From the NCBI RefSeq assembly GCF_041242975.1, contig NZ_CP162488.1, positions 2,408,001 to 2,472,000 on the forward strand: DNA of 64,000 nt, in the 5' to 3' direction. The notes under the pieces are model-generated. The model was not told the origin of the DNA and made no database searches. It saw nothing but the letters and a program-made list of their open reading frames with translations. How positions within the stretch are numbered: position 1 is the stretch's first letter; each line of letters opens with the position of its first letter. Below are positions 52,236-59,678 of this stretch, in pieces. Position numbers and translations under genes: made by a program. This DNA comes from Xanthomonas sp. DAR 35659 (GTDB taxonomy: Bacteria; Pseudomonadota; Gammaproteobacteria; Xanthomonadales; Xanthomonadaceae).

Positions 52236-52368
52236 GCGATGAGTGCAAAGTCGAAGCCAGGTTTTTGCTTGGGTAAATGCCGTGGACAAGTTCGATCAGG
52301 TTGATGGCATGTATCTGACCAACAACACGATGGCGTACTTGACATCAAAAGCCAGATCAAGGGTGTAA
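52236..52368 (+). pseudogene. Scar of the shared Rhs-immunity tail
   Basis: In one frame the segment reads VFAWVNAVDKFDQVDGMYLT then NNTMAYLTSKARSRV and stop. This matches the end of the immunity protein at 20363 (KFLAWPDAVAKFDQVDGMYL / TNNTMAYLTSK). No start or N-terminal part exists. It is the fourth copy of this tail in the window and shows the same 3' end next to an unrelated gene, 5 bases further on. Confidence 0.75.
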
Positions 52369-52373
52369 TTTAA

Positions 52374-52697
52374 ATGCAAGATTTTCTTGTTTATATGAGT
52401 CTCACTGAGTTGTATCAGTCCTCGAAAAGTAGGGAGTGGCGTAAACAGGTAAAAGACCGGCAAGCCGTGATTTTTAAGTTCTTGCAAGACAACGGGCTTA
52501 GTAAAGTGCCGTTGTTGGATTCGTGTGGAGATGTCTCTGAAGACTTTGAGTTGAGGAGTTCTCATCTGGTGGAGGAAGGGATAAAGCTATTTGCCAAAGC
52601 GGTTCCTGCTTGGCAGCGTGCCGGGGATAGGGATGGGAAGTTGTCGAACATTTATCAGCTGGAAAACGGCTTCAAAAAGCTACGCGCCGATAAGTAG
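52374..52697 (+). CDS. Small hypothetical, immunity-like
   Basis: A 107-residue helical protein starting 5 bases after the immunity-tail scar; an ATG at 52395 is an alternative start. It has YMSLTELYQSSKSREWRKQV, RQAVIFKFLQDNGLSKVPLL and SHLVEEGIKLFAKAVPAWQR. It is soluble, with no membrane helix. No family is recognised. It lacks a good ribosome site, so expression is uncertain. It may depend on sequences brought by recombination at the scar. Confidence 0.45.
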   Translation: MQDFLVYMSLTELYQSSKSREWRKQVKDRQAVIFKFLQDNGLSKVPLLDSCGDVSEDFELRSSHLVEEGIKLFAKAVPAWQRAGDRDGKLSNIYQLENGFKKLRADK

Positions 52698-52756
52698 ATC
52701 TGCTCGCATTGGCTGTTAGCAGCAGCCGCAATGCTTGAATACCGTGAATGTGAATA

Positions 52757-53299
52757 ATGATGCGTCGAAGCTCGCACACAAATTACAAGTGGCTCGAAGC
52801 TCAAATCTATGAGTACAAGGGCAGCTACTTCGTGCTGGAGATGTGCCAGCAGGGGCAGGTGCTCTTGCCTGCGCATGGGCCTGAGCAACTCGCGAGTGAG
52901 TTCTGTGCGCTGAGTATGAAGCTGGACTGCGGTGTAGGTTCAGATGCATTGGGGAGCGCCACGAAGAAAGCTCTTGAGGACTTCGACACCCAGTCTCATC
53001 CTTTTGACCAATACGACATTCCATCCCGCAACAAGGTGGTTTGGGGGTGGTTCGGAGCGCGCGGAATGGGTGTCCTGGAGAAGAACTGCAGGGTCGTTCA
53101 GGTGCTGCACTTTCTGGAAAGCGGCGAGATTCGCGTCATTCCGTTTGATAACCACCAGTGTAATCACTGGAACGGGCCGATGGATGGCCACGCCATCACG
53201 TTGTCTCAGGGAGCTGGCGCGTCCGAGATTGGGGGTGCCGTCGAGGCCGCTTTTTTATTGGCGACCTATCATCCTGAAAGAAAGGATCCCGTTTCCTGA
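52757..53299 (+). CDS. CdiI-like (DUF1436 type) immunity protein
   Basis: A 180-residue protein. The region SDALGSATKKALEDFD, then LEKNCRVVQVLHFLESGEIR and VIPFDNHQCNHWNG, ending ASEIGGAVEAAFLLATY, follows the layout of DUF1436/CdiI proteins. These neutralise CdiA C-terminal toxins: an LGxAxxxAL helix, a strand with GEIxxxP, then an EIGxAxxxAF helix. The match is by eye and moderate. It would be another orphan immunity gene, since no CdiA is present in the window. Confidence 0.5.
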   Translation: MMRRSSHTNYKWLEAQIYEYKGSYFVLEMCQQGQVLLPAHGPEQLASEFCALSMKLDCGVGSDALGSATKKALEDFDTQSHPFDQYDIPSRNKVVWGWFGARGMGVLEKNCRVVQVLHFLESGEIRVIPFDNHQCNHWNGPMDGHAITLSQGAGASEIGGAVEAAFLLATYHPERKDPVS

Positions 53300-53373
53300 C
53301 TTACGCGTAATTGACCTTCACGATTCGGATGCTCTCGTCGTCGGTCGGCGGGGTTTAGAAAAAATTCCGGGAT

Positions 53374-53787
53374 TTAATCTGCGCGAGAAGGATCGAATCC
53401 GTATCTTTTATTGTTTTCATGAATCAGAGTCAAGAGTGTTCTGGAAGATGCGACCACGTCATTCCATTCCGGCGTGGAAATATACTCAAGATCCGAGCAA
53501 TGATCGCCGTATCTTTCAAAGACGAGATCCAATTTTTTCATCACGTCAATAACCCCGCCCTTCTCGTCTTCGACCAAGAACAGCCCTATAGCGCCTGCCG
53601 GGTCATCAGACAGACCGGAATCATTAAAAAGGAAATTTACTACCACGCCCAAGTTGTCCCACTCTATTCCCGGTGGGAAGTTGTGATTTACCCACACTTC
53701 GCGCTGGTTGCCCTTGTCGGAGAGCGCTTGGATGGACATCAAAAGCTCTCGACGTAGGAAGGGATACTCAAACGCGGCGTCGCTCAT
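53374..53787 (-). CDS. SCO4402-like small protein, possible immunity
   Basis: A 137-residue protein, opposite in direction to the preceding array. EYPFLRRELLMSIQALSD, QREVWVNHNFPPGIEWDNLG and VVVNFLFNDSGLSDDPAGAI resemble the SCO4402 family (YPxxRxE...LxxLSD..Q...W ... D.Lx..I..LFxD). Members are often found next to toxins. The C terminus is SSRTLLTLIHENNKRYG. The function of the family is not established, and the immunity role is a guess from context. Confidence 0.5.
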   Translation of the reverse strand: MSDAAFEYPFLRRELLMSIQALSDKGNQREVWVNHNFPPGIEWDNLGVVVNFLFNDSGLSDDPAGAIGLFLVEDEKGGVIDVMKKLDLVFERYGDHCSDLEYISTPEWNDVVASSRTLLTLIHENNKRYGFDPSRAD

Positions 53788-53945
53788 GGTTTGTTTCAGC
53801 TTGACAGGTTTTCCCGCTCGGAAATGGGATATTGCGTCCCGACTGGCTTGGTTTCTTGGCGGGATGTAGGGATTTGCTTCTGGCCTTTCGGAGATTGTCC
53901 ATCTCGATACTACAGCCCAGGCTCCTGCGCTAGTCGATCAAACGC

Positions 53946-54335
53946 TTACTCGGCGTCCAGTGACGACTCCTGTCTGGGGTCAGCAAGCACGAGGGTTTCC
54001 CCGGTGACCGCCGTCAGCCAGCCAGTGCCCATGTTGCGCAGCAACCATTGCCACTCGCCGTAGCGGCTCGTCAGCGTGCCGGTGGCATAGCAGGGACCGT
54101 AGAGGTACCAGTCGTGTTCCTGGCGGTTGGTGATCACGATGGCGTGCCGCAGGAAGTCGGCGACCTGCTCTGCGCTGACGCTGTAGTCCTTGCAGTTGTC
54201 CCCGGCCTCGTTGGGGCCCTGGCCGACCTCAAGGACCTGGATCCGCTCCACTGGTCCGATCACCGTGATCACTTCTTCCGCCAGCAGTGGTGCGGACAGC
54301 AGTTGCAGACTCAGGCCCAGAATCCATCCTTTCAT
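53946..54335 (-). CDS. Secreted hypothetical protein
   Basis: A 129-residue protein counted from the ATG at 54335, just before a Sec signal peptide (MKGWILGLSLQLLSAPLLAEE). The mature part begins VITVIGPVERIQVLEVGQGP and carries two cysteines (GDNCKDYSVS, LYGPCYATGT) that could form a disulfide. SAEQVADFLRHAIVITNRQE and HDWYLYGPCYATGTLTSRYG form the middle. No family is recognised; similar small exported proteins occur beside Rhs or T6SS loci. The gap 54336-54533 holds nothing I can identify. Confidence 0.55.
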   Translation of the reverse strand: MKGWILGLSLQLLSAPLLAEEVITVIGPVERIQVLEVGQGPNEAGDNCKDYSVSAEQVADFLRHAIVITNRQEHDWYLYGPCYATGTLTSRYGEWQWLLRNMGTGWLTAVTGETLVLADPRQESSLDAE

Positions 54336-54533
54336 TCGTGTGTCGTCCATTGGCGGAGTTCGAGCGGTGACGCGGCTCTACTGCACATCGAACAACTTTC
54401 TTGCAACAGTTGTTTGATCTTCTTGCCGCTCAGGCCGCGCTCGGTATCGGTGAGCACGGGGAACGCTACTTCAAGATGCTGTGAAGCGAAAGTGGCAATT
54501 CGCGCCGCCAAGGCCGATCTTCCTCATCAAACA

Positions 54534-54836
54534 TCAGATGATGGCCTGCAGGCCCTTGTCGGCGATGACGTTGAGTAGTTTCAGTGCAGGCCCTGTGGGA
54601 TGGGTGTCGCCTTGCTCCCACTTGCGTACGGTCGATGCTGATGTGTGCAGATGGAGGGCGAATACCGGCTGGCTGAACTTCAACGCTTCGCGCAGGCGCC
54701 TGATATCGGAAGCGCTGAACTCCCGCACCGGCGGCGGGCAGATCGCGTCGAACTCGCGCATGGTCACCTTGCTGATCGCTCCTGCTTCGTGGAGCGCAGC
54801 CAGGTCGCCACGCAGGGAATCAATGATCTTGCTCAC
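54534..54836 (-). CDS. HigA/NadS-like antitoxin with HTH
   Basis: A 100-residue protein starting at a GTG (54836) inside the end of the toxin gene, with a 17-base overlap. The C-terminal half is a Cro/C1-type HTH: SASDIRRLREALKFSQPVFA, then HLHTSASTVRKWEQGDTHPT and GPALKLLNVI. The N-terminal half (SKIIDSLRGDLAALHEAGAI) binds the toxin in this family. Toxin-first order is the HigBA arrangement. It probably represses the operon at the palindrome at 55219. Confidence 0.85.
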   Translation of the reverse strand: MSKIIDSLRGDLAALHEAGAISKVTMREFDAICPPPVREFSASDIRRLREALKFSQPVFALHLHTSASTVRKWEQGDTHPTGPALKLLNVIADKGLQAII

Positions 54837-55203
54837 AATGCACCTCCAGTAAAACGCCTGACTGCAATGCCATGGCAAGGGCGTCTTCGGAAAGCTCCAG
54901 GAACACCTTGCCAGCGAATTGCAGTGCCTTCTTCTCACCCCGAGTGATGTTCGCCTTGTCGTTCTTAGGGAACCCATGCAGGAAGATATAGCGGCCGCCG
55001 ATCCTTGCCGAGAGCAGGGTGCGATAGCCACCGCTCTTCCCGCGGCCGGGCCGCGCTACTCGCTTCTTGTACAGATGACCACCCAAGTCCGCGTCGATGA
55101 GGCCGCATTCCATCTCCCGTGCCGTCTGGCACAAGGCGGAGTCAGGCAGCTTTTCACCCGCCTGCCAACGCGCGAAGTCCCGTCGCTTGTAGAGCCACGT
55201 CAT
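54820..55203 (-). CDS. RelE/HigB-like toxin
   Basis: A 127-residue toxin. The start at 55203 is chosen because the longer frame would run through the operator palindrome. WLYKRRDFARWQAGEKLPDS and MECGLIDADLGGHLYKKRVA, then RPGRGKSGGYRTLLSARIGG and RYIFLHGFPKNDKANITRGE, are the hallmarks of the COG4737 RelE-like group (GGYRxLxA...fLxGFxKxxxxNI). Members cut ribosome-bound mRNA. It overlaps the antitoxin gene downstream. Such pairs stabilise mobile islands. Confidence 0.86.
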   Translation of the reverse strand: MTWLYKRRDFARWQAGEKLPDSALCQTAREMECGLIDADLGGHLYKKRVARPGRGKSGGYRTLLSARIGGRYIFLHGFPKNDKANITRGEKKALQFAGKVFLELSEDALAMALQSGVLLEVHCEQDH

Positions 55204-55218
55204 CTTGGCATCCAAACT

Positions 55219-55235
55219 ATACCCGTTGCGGGTAT
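55219..55235. promoter_or_regulatory. Palindromic operator of the toxin-antitoxin operon
   Basis: ATACCCG-TTG-CGGGTAT is a perfect 7-base inverted repeat lying 16 bases upstream of the toxin start on the minus strand. This position and symmetry are expected for the HTH antitoxin binding site that gives autorepression. Confidence 0.7.
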
Positions 55236-55337
55236 GGTTTTCCAGGGCCGTTCCCCGGGTGACGAAGGGGGAGGGTGTAGATGACCGTCGTTGGCCGGCG
55301 GTGATCGGAGTGGGGGCCGACACGTAACTTTGTCGGA

Positions 55338-55544
55338 TCATGCTGGTACCTCATTCGTTTCCGAGGGGGCGCCAACGACCGACTTGCGCCGATTGGCCAC
55401 CAGCTCTGCGGCCTGCCGCACCGGATCGTCCTCGGTGTGGACGTAGCGCATAAACATCGCCACGGTCTTGTGTGCGGTCAGTGCCATGCCGACCTTGACC
55501 GGCTGAACCTGTCCCGCATGAGCGGACGCCAGGAAGCGATACAT
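55338..55544 (-). pseudogene. C-terminal fragment of a tyrosine recombinase
   Basis: TAHKTVAMFMRYVHTEDDPV then RQAAELVANRRK matches the very end of phage-type integrases, including the catalytic tyrosine (MRYVHTED). The preceding residues that should carry the R-H-R triad are missing; the frame starts beside the IS3 remnant. It is a scar of a former integrase gene, probably truncated by the insertion sequence. Confidence 0.65.
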
Positions 55545-55565
55545 TCATCGCACCCTGGAGGTTCC

Positions 55566-55894
55566 ATGCAAGGCATTACCCGTCGCCGCTACACCGAAGA
55601 TTTCAAGACGCAAGCCGTCGCCCTGGCCGAGTCGATTGGGCCGGCCAAAGCCGCCCGGCAATTGGACATGTCGGCCAAGACGCTGGCCAGCCGCTGAGCT
55701 CCCCCAGCCGCAAGCCGGTCAGTGAGATGGAGAGCGAACTGGCTCGGCTGCGGGCCGAGAACGCCACGCTCAAGCTGGAGCGCGAGATCCTAAAAGACGT
55801 CCTGAGCGCCAACCAGGAAGGTGGCCGGCAGGCCATGCTCGCCATCATCGATCCGCCGGAGGAAAAGTCCGCAGCCGGTCGACGACGCCGATAG
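55566..55894 (+). mobile_element. IS3-family insertion sequence remnant (OrfA)
   Basis: ATG at 55566 gives GITRRRYTEDFKTQAVALAE, then SIGPAKAARQLDMSAKTLAS, the HTH of IS3-type OrfA. A stop follows at 55697. Another frame then continues with SEMESELARLRAENATLKLE and REILKDVLSANQEG, the leucine-zipper end of OrfA. The piece joining the two (normally NWV...) is deleted. No OrfB is present. Inverted repeats and target duplication are not visible. Confidence 0.75.
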
Positions 55895-56212
55895 CGGATT
55901 GGTACATCGGCGCGACCTTGTTCGCTAACCCTGGTGGTGCATGGGCGGCATGAAACGTCAGCACTCAATGGGCCACTATGACGGAAAGTAGCTGTAGCGC
56001 ACTGACAATCGTCCCCGATGCAGAACGCCCCTGCTTTCTACCGCGACGCTCCTATGTGGCTCCCAGCCCACAACGCGACAACCCCGTAAAGCGATCCGAG
56101 TCGGCGCTAAGTCAGCGCCACACATAGACTTTCGCCCGCTCGGCCGCTTTCACAAAAAGCTTGACGCGCGCCATTTTTTGATCCTCGCTACCGCCAGCGG
56201 AGTGAGCATCGC
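55895..56212. other. Gap between IS remnant and RES fragment
   Basis: About 320 bases with no supported gene. Some of it could be the missing N-terminal half of the RES-domain gene after heavy decay, but I cannot align it with confidence. Confidence 0.35.
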
Positions 56213-56506
56213 ATGTTGCTGGAGTACCTCCATGAAGAAATCGCGCGTCCAGTCCGGCTTAACGAAACCGATTATGTCGTTACGCAGGCTCTGGCAGATT
56301 TTATTCGCTATGAAAAGCGATTAGCATTCGACGGCATAGCGTTTCGATCGGTGCAGCGCGAAGGTGGAACTAACTACGTTTTATTTGATAGGGGGGTAAG
56401 CGATGCAATTATCGCGCCGGACTGGCGTCCGACGTTCTATCTAGTCACATCTCCGGCTCATGTCTCCCAACACGTTATTAAAAGTGTGCGCTACGTGCAT
56501 GACTAA
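56213..56506 (+). pseudogene. Truncated RES-domain toxin
   Basis: 97 residues: YVVTQALADFIRYEKRLAFD, then GIAFRSVQREGGTNYVLFDR, match the C-terminal part of RES domains (Y-x-x-TQ-x-L-x-x-x-I ... FDGI-x-x-x-S...NxVLFD). RES proteins are NAD-degrading toxins of the Xre-RES type. The N-terminal half with the catalytic arginine is missing, and no Xre-type antitoxin precedes it. It was probably cut by the rearrangements that left the IS3 and integrase scars. Confidence 0.6.
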
Positions 56507-56537
56507 ATGCTCAGGATTAAAATCGATTCCGAACTCG

Positions 56538-59500
56538 TCAGGAATTTGGCGAAGGTTCAAGCCTTATTTGTAAGCTTTCAAGATCCACCACCTTCAAGCC
56601 CGCTGCAATGAGTGAATGGAAGTAATCTAATAGCTCGTCTTGCCTCGGCTGCCCGAATGCAAGGCGATATACAGCGAGGCTGTGTTTAAGCCAAGCGAGC
56701 CGAGTGACTTCCCTACTGAATGGCAGCATTGGCACGCGTCGTTCGACACGCACGGAGCCTTCGTAAATCCAGTAGGGAACAAGGTCGGTATCGACTTCCG
56801 CCTCCGAGCGAGCGCGCTCGAACATGAGCTTCCACGGATCGTCAGGAGTCTGCCCATGGCCCCGGACGACCGCGGCCTGGCGCTCGGCCAGATTGAGGCG
56901 CACGGCATGGCCCTTGAAGCGATGGACGCGACCTTCCCGTTGCTCAAGGTCCACCGGGTTGCCTGGCAAGTTCCAGTGATAGACGCGATAGCAATAGGGA
57001 TGGAAGTCCAGCCCTTCCTGACCAACCGACGTGGTGGCAAGAACGAATGGCCGGAACGGTGAGTTGAAGGCGTCACGCACGCCTCCGAGGCGCGCGACGG
57101 CGCCATCTTCGTCCTTGTAGTCGGCGAGCCGCATCGCGAAGCGTCCGCGCATCTGGAACTTGCCGATGGCGAGGGACTCTCCATCGACACGCACGTCATC
57201 GACTTCGATCTGCGACGGGCGGATAGCCAGGGCCTGGGCCATGGCGCGAGCGACACCGATTGCGCGGTCTTCGGCTGGGCGGGCGCCGAGTCCTTCGGCA
57301 TCGACGAGGTAATGTGCGTACTCGTCCAGGACGGCCTGTAGGTTGTGCTGGGCGCAATAGGCCAGCACGCGGCGCCAGTAGTGATCGTCAGTATCCCGTC
57401 GCAGCAAGGCGACTGCGTCATGCTGATTGAACAGCGCCCGGAACGACCAAGCGACTTCAGCGGCGGCGCTGAGCAAGCGTGGGTCATCCCACGCAAGCTC
57501 GGGCGCTATCCGCTTGAGAGCGCGAAGCGCGCAGACGGCCGGACTGCCGAGCGCGACGTCAACCAGCAGGTCCGAAAGATCGTCGGACGAAGCAGCGATG
57601 TGGCGCGTCCTCACTGCTTCCGCCAGTTCGGCGACATGCTCGTGGAAAGCGTCTTCGCTCGCCAGGGCGCGCATGCCGTGGGACGCTTCCAGCCAGGCGC
57701 GGGATCGCGCGCCCAGCAGGTCATCGATCACGGCTGGGGCGGCCCACTCGGCGCTGTGCGCGTCCTGATGCGACACCGTGCCTTCCTTCAAAGCACCCAG
57801 GGCGGGCTTGAGGCGGTCGCCCACTGCGGAGCGCATTCCCTCAAGCGACAAGGTGGCCCCCGTTTCGCTGAACACCGCCAGCGGATCGGCCAGTTCGGCG
57901 AGCGCCGGCGAGGGATAGATCAGCAGCAGCGCGCGCAGACCCGCGAGCCGGCCGTGATCCAGCCGAAACTGCAAGGGGCGCAGGCGATGCTGCTCGAAAT
58001 AGCGCCGTCCGGATTCGCCGACACCCATGAGCCGCTCGGCTTCATAGGACAGCAGGGCTGCGATCGCCTCGGGCACCATGGACCAAGACGAAAATATCAA
58101 TGCTTTGGTCAGCGGTGCCCCGGCTCGCGCCTCGCCGTAATAGGGCAGGGCGGCGGGTATCCAGAGGTTCTGTTCCAGTTGCTGGCCGAAGACGTCGTCC
58201 ATGATCGCGCGCATACGGCCGTTGGCCGGGTCCAGCGGCGCATAGGCGTCGATGGCGTCGTGATCGAGCATGGCTGATCGAGCGGCTTGAATTGCGGTGC
58301 GGAGCATGGCCGTAGGCGCGTTAGCCTGATCTTCCAATAGCCGCTTCAGGCTGTAGTGACGCATGAAATTGAGCAGATAGGGCGACGACTTCCAGTATTC
58401 GATGATCTCCGGTGCATTGAGCGCGCGCGCTACCTGAGAAACGGCGGATGCCTGCGCGAGGTCGGCGGGCGCGATCGAGACCGCAATGGGAGGCTCGCTC
58501 ATCATGGAGTCGCGCTCGATCGTGGATGCGACCCGCTCGGTTCGGGCGATCACACGGCGCAGGCGCCGTTCAATGGTCTGGCGGGTCTCGACCGCTGAGG
58601 CATGTGACTGTGGCAGGGCATGCAAGAGGCCGCGGAAGGTGCGCATTTCACGCGCCAGCGTGGCTGCCACCTCCGGCCCCTTTTCCCGGCCGTAGAGGAA
58701 ACTCAGGGTCTCAAGGAAGTCCCGATAGTGGTCTCCTTCGTCGGCCTCGTCGCCGACGAGCGTGAGCATCCGGTAGGGTGTGGCGGAGAGCAGCAAGGTA
58801 CGGGCGGCGTGCCCGTCGCTTCCCGAGTAGTCGAACAGTTCGCGCGCGAGGATCGCCGCGTCGCTGTCGCCATGCAGCAGATCCCGAAACCGCTGGAACT
58901 CGTCCATGATGATGAGGTCGGGTTTCAGCGCATCCACGCACGCGTGGGATAGCTTGGCGCGCAGCCGGGCGACCAAGCTATTGCGGGGCTGCGTCATTTC
59001 TGCGGGATAGGTTTCCCGGCGGCGGGGGAACAGTTCGCACACCCGTTCGAGTTCCTCGAAGAGATCGCGATCCGCCTGCACGTCGCGGCGGAAACGCGCG
59101 GTGATGCGCTCGTCGACGCCTTCGAGGGTGAGATTGTCGACGGCGCGACTCCAACCCTCGACGCCTGCGTTGACCTGCAACAAGTTTTGCAGACCGCGCG
59201 GGCGCGTAACGAGACCGCGCAGTAGATGGAGCAGCAAAGCGCGCTCAAGCGTTACGCCCGTCGCGGAGCGGAGATCGAAGGTGGTGCCCGGCGTCAGGCT
59301 GATGAAGTTCACCTTGTTAGCGTCGAGGCCCGCCTGATCGCGCAGTTGCAGCGGCACGAGCGTCATGCGGGTTGGCAGGGCCAACTCGCGCCTTCCAAGG
59401 ACGTTCAACCGGTTGAGGTTCTGGGCGGCGATCGCCTGATTCGAGCAGATGTAGAGGATGTCGATCCGCTTAGTGCTGTCCCAGAGGTGTTCGATCATGC

Positions 59501-59678
59501 GGGCGATGACCCCACGCGCGACCATTGTCTTGCCGAGGCCTACCTCGTCGGCGACTAGGAACTGGCGGACAGGATCGTCCCGGCCATAGAGCCGATCGAA
59601 TACGTAGTCGACGGTGCGCCGCTGAAAGATCTTGAGGGGAGCGAGCGCCGCATCTGCGCGAAATCGTTCATTCGACAT
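56538..59678 (-). CDS. SF2 (SNF2-like) helicase of a three-gene defence-like operon
   Basis: A 1046-residue protein. The ATG at 59678 overlaps the end of the upstream nuclease gene by 11 bases. PLKIFQRRTVDYVFDRLYGR (Q-motif-like), motif I FLVADEVGLGKTMVARGVIA near residue 45, motif II LIIMDEFQRFRDLL near 258 and motif III LLLSATPYRML near 297 form the first RecA lobe. The second lobe is at the C-terminal side: LATTSVGQEGLDFHPYCYRV near 886 and LEQREGRVHRFKGHAVRLNL near 910. About 400 residues lie between. Such helicases act with nucleases in defence loci (DISARM, dpd-like), but this set is different. A DNA-translocase role is inferred. Confidence 0.85.
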   Translation of the reverse strand: MSNERFRADAALAPLKIFQRRTVDYVFDRLYGRDDPVRQFLVADEVGLGKTMVARGVIARMIEHLWDSTKRIDILYICSNQAIAAQNLNRLNVLGRRELALPTRMTLVPLQLRDQAGLDANKVNFISLTPGTTFDLRSATGVTLERALLLHLLRGLVTRPRGLQNLLQVNAGVEGWSRAVDNLTLEGVDERITARFRRDVQADRDLFEELERVCELFPRRRETYPAEMTQPRNSLVARLRAKLSHACVDALKPDLIIMDEFQRFRDLLHGDSDAAILARELFDYSGSDGHAARTLLLSATPYRMLTLVGDEADEGDHYRDFLETLSFLYGREKGPEVAATLAREMRTFRGLLHALPQSHASAVETRQTIERRLRRVIARTERVASTIERDSMMSEPPIAVSIAPADLAQASAVSQVARALNAPEIIEYWKSSPYLLNFMRHYSLKRLLEDQANAPTAMLRTAIQAARSAMLDHDAIDAYAPLDPANGRMRAIMDDVFGQQLEQNLWIPAALPYYGEARAGAPLTKALIFSSWSMVPEAIAALLSYEAERLMGVGESGRRYFEQHRLRPLQFRLDHGRLAGLRALLLIYPSPALAELADPLAVFSETGATLSLEGMRSAVGDRLKPALGALKEGTVSHQDAHSAEWAAPAVIDDLLGARSRAWLEASHGMRALASEDAFHEHVAELAEAVRTRHIAASSDDLSDLLVDVALGSPAVCALRALKRIAPELAWDDPRLLSAAAEVAWSFRALFNQHDAVALLRRDTDDHYWRRVLAYCAQHNLQAVLDEYAHYLVDAEGLGARPAEDRAIGVARAMAQALAIRPSQIEVDDVRVDGESLAIGKFQMRGRFAMRLADYKDEDGAVARLGGVRDAFNSPFRPFVLATTSVGQEGLDFHPYCYRVYHWNLPGNPVDLEQREGRVHRFKGHAVRLNLAERQAAVVRGHGQTPDDPWKLMFERARSEAEVDTDLVPYWIYEGSVRVERRVPMLPFSREVTRLAWLKHSLAVYRLAFGQPRQDELLDYFHSLIAAGLKVVDLESLQIRLEPSPNS

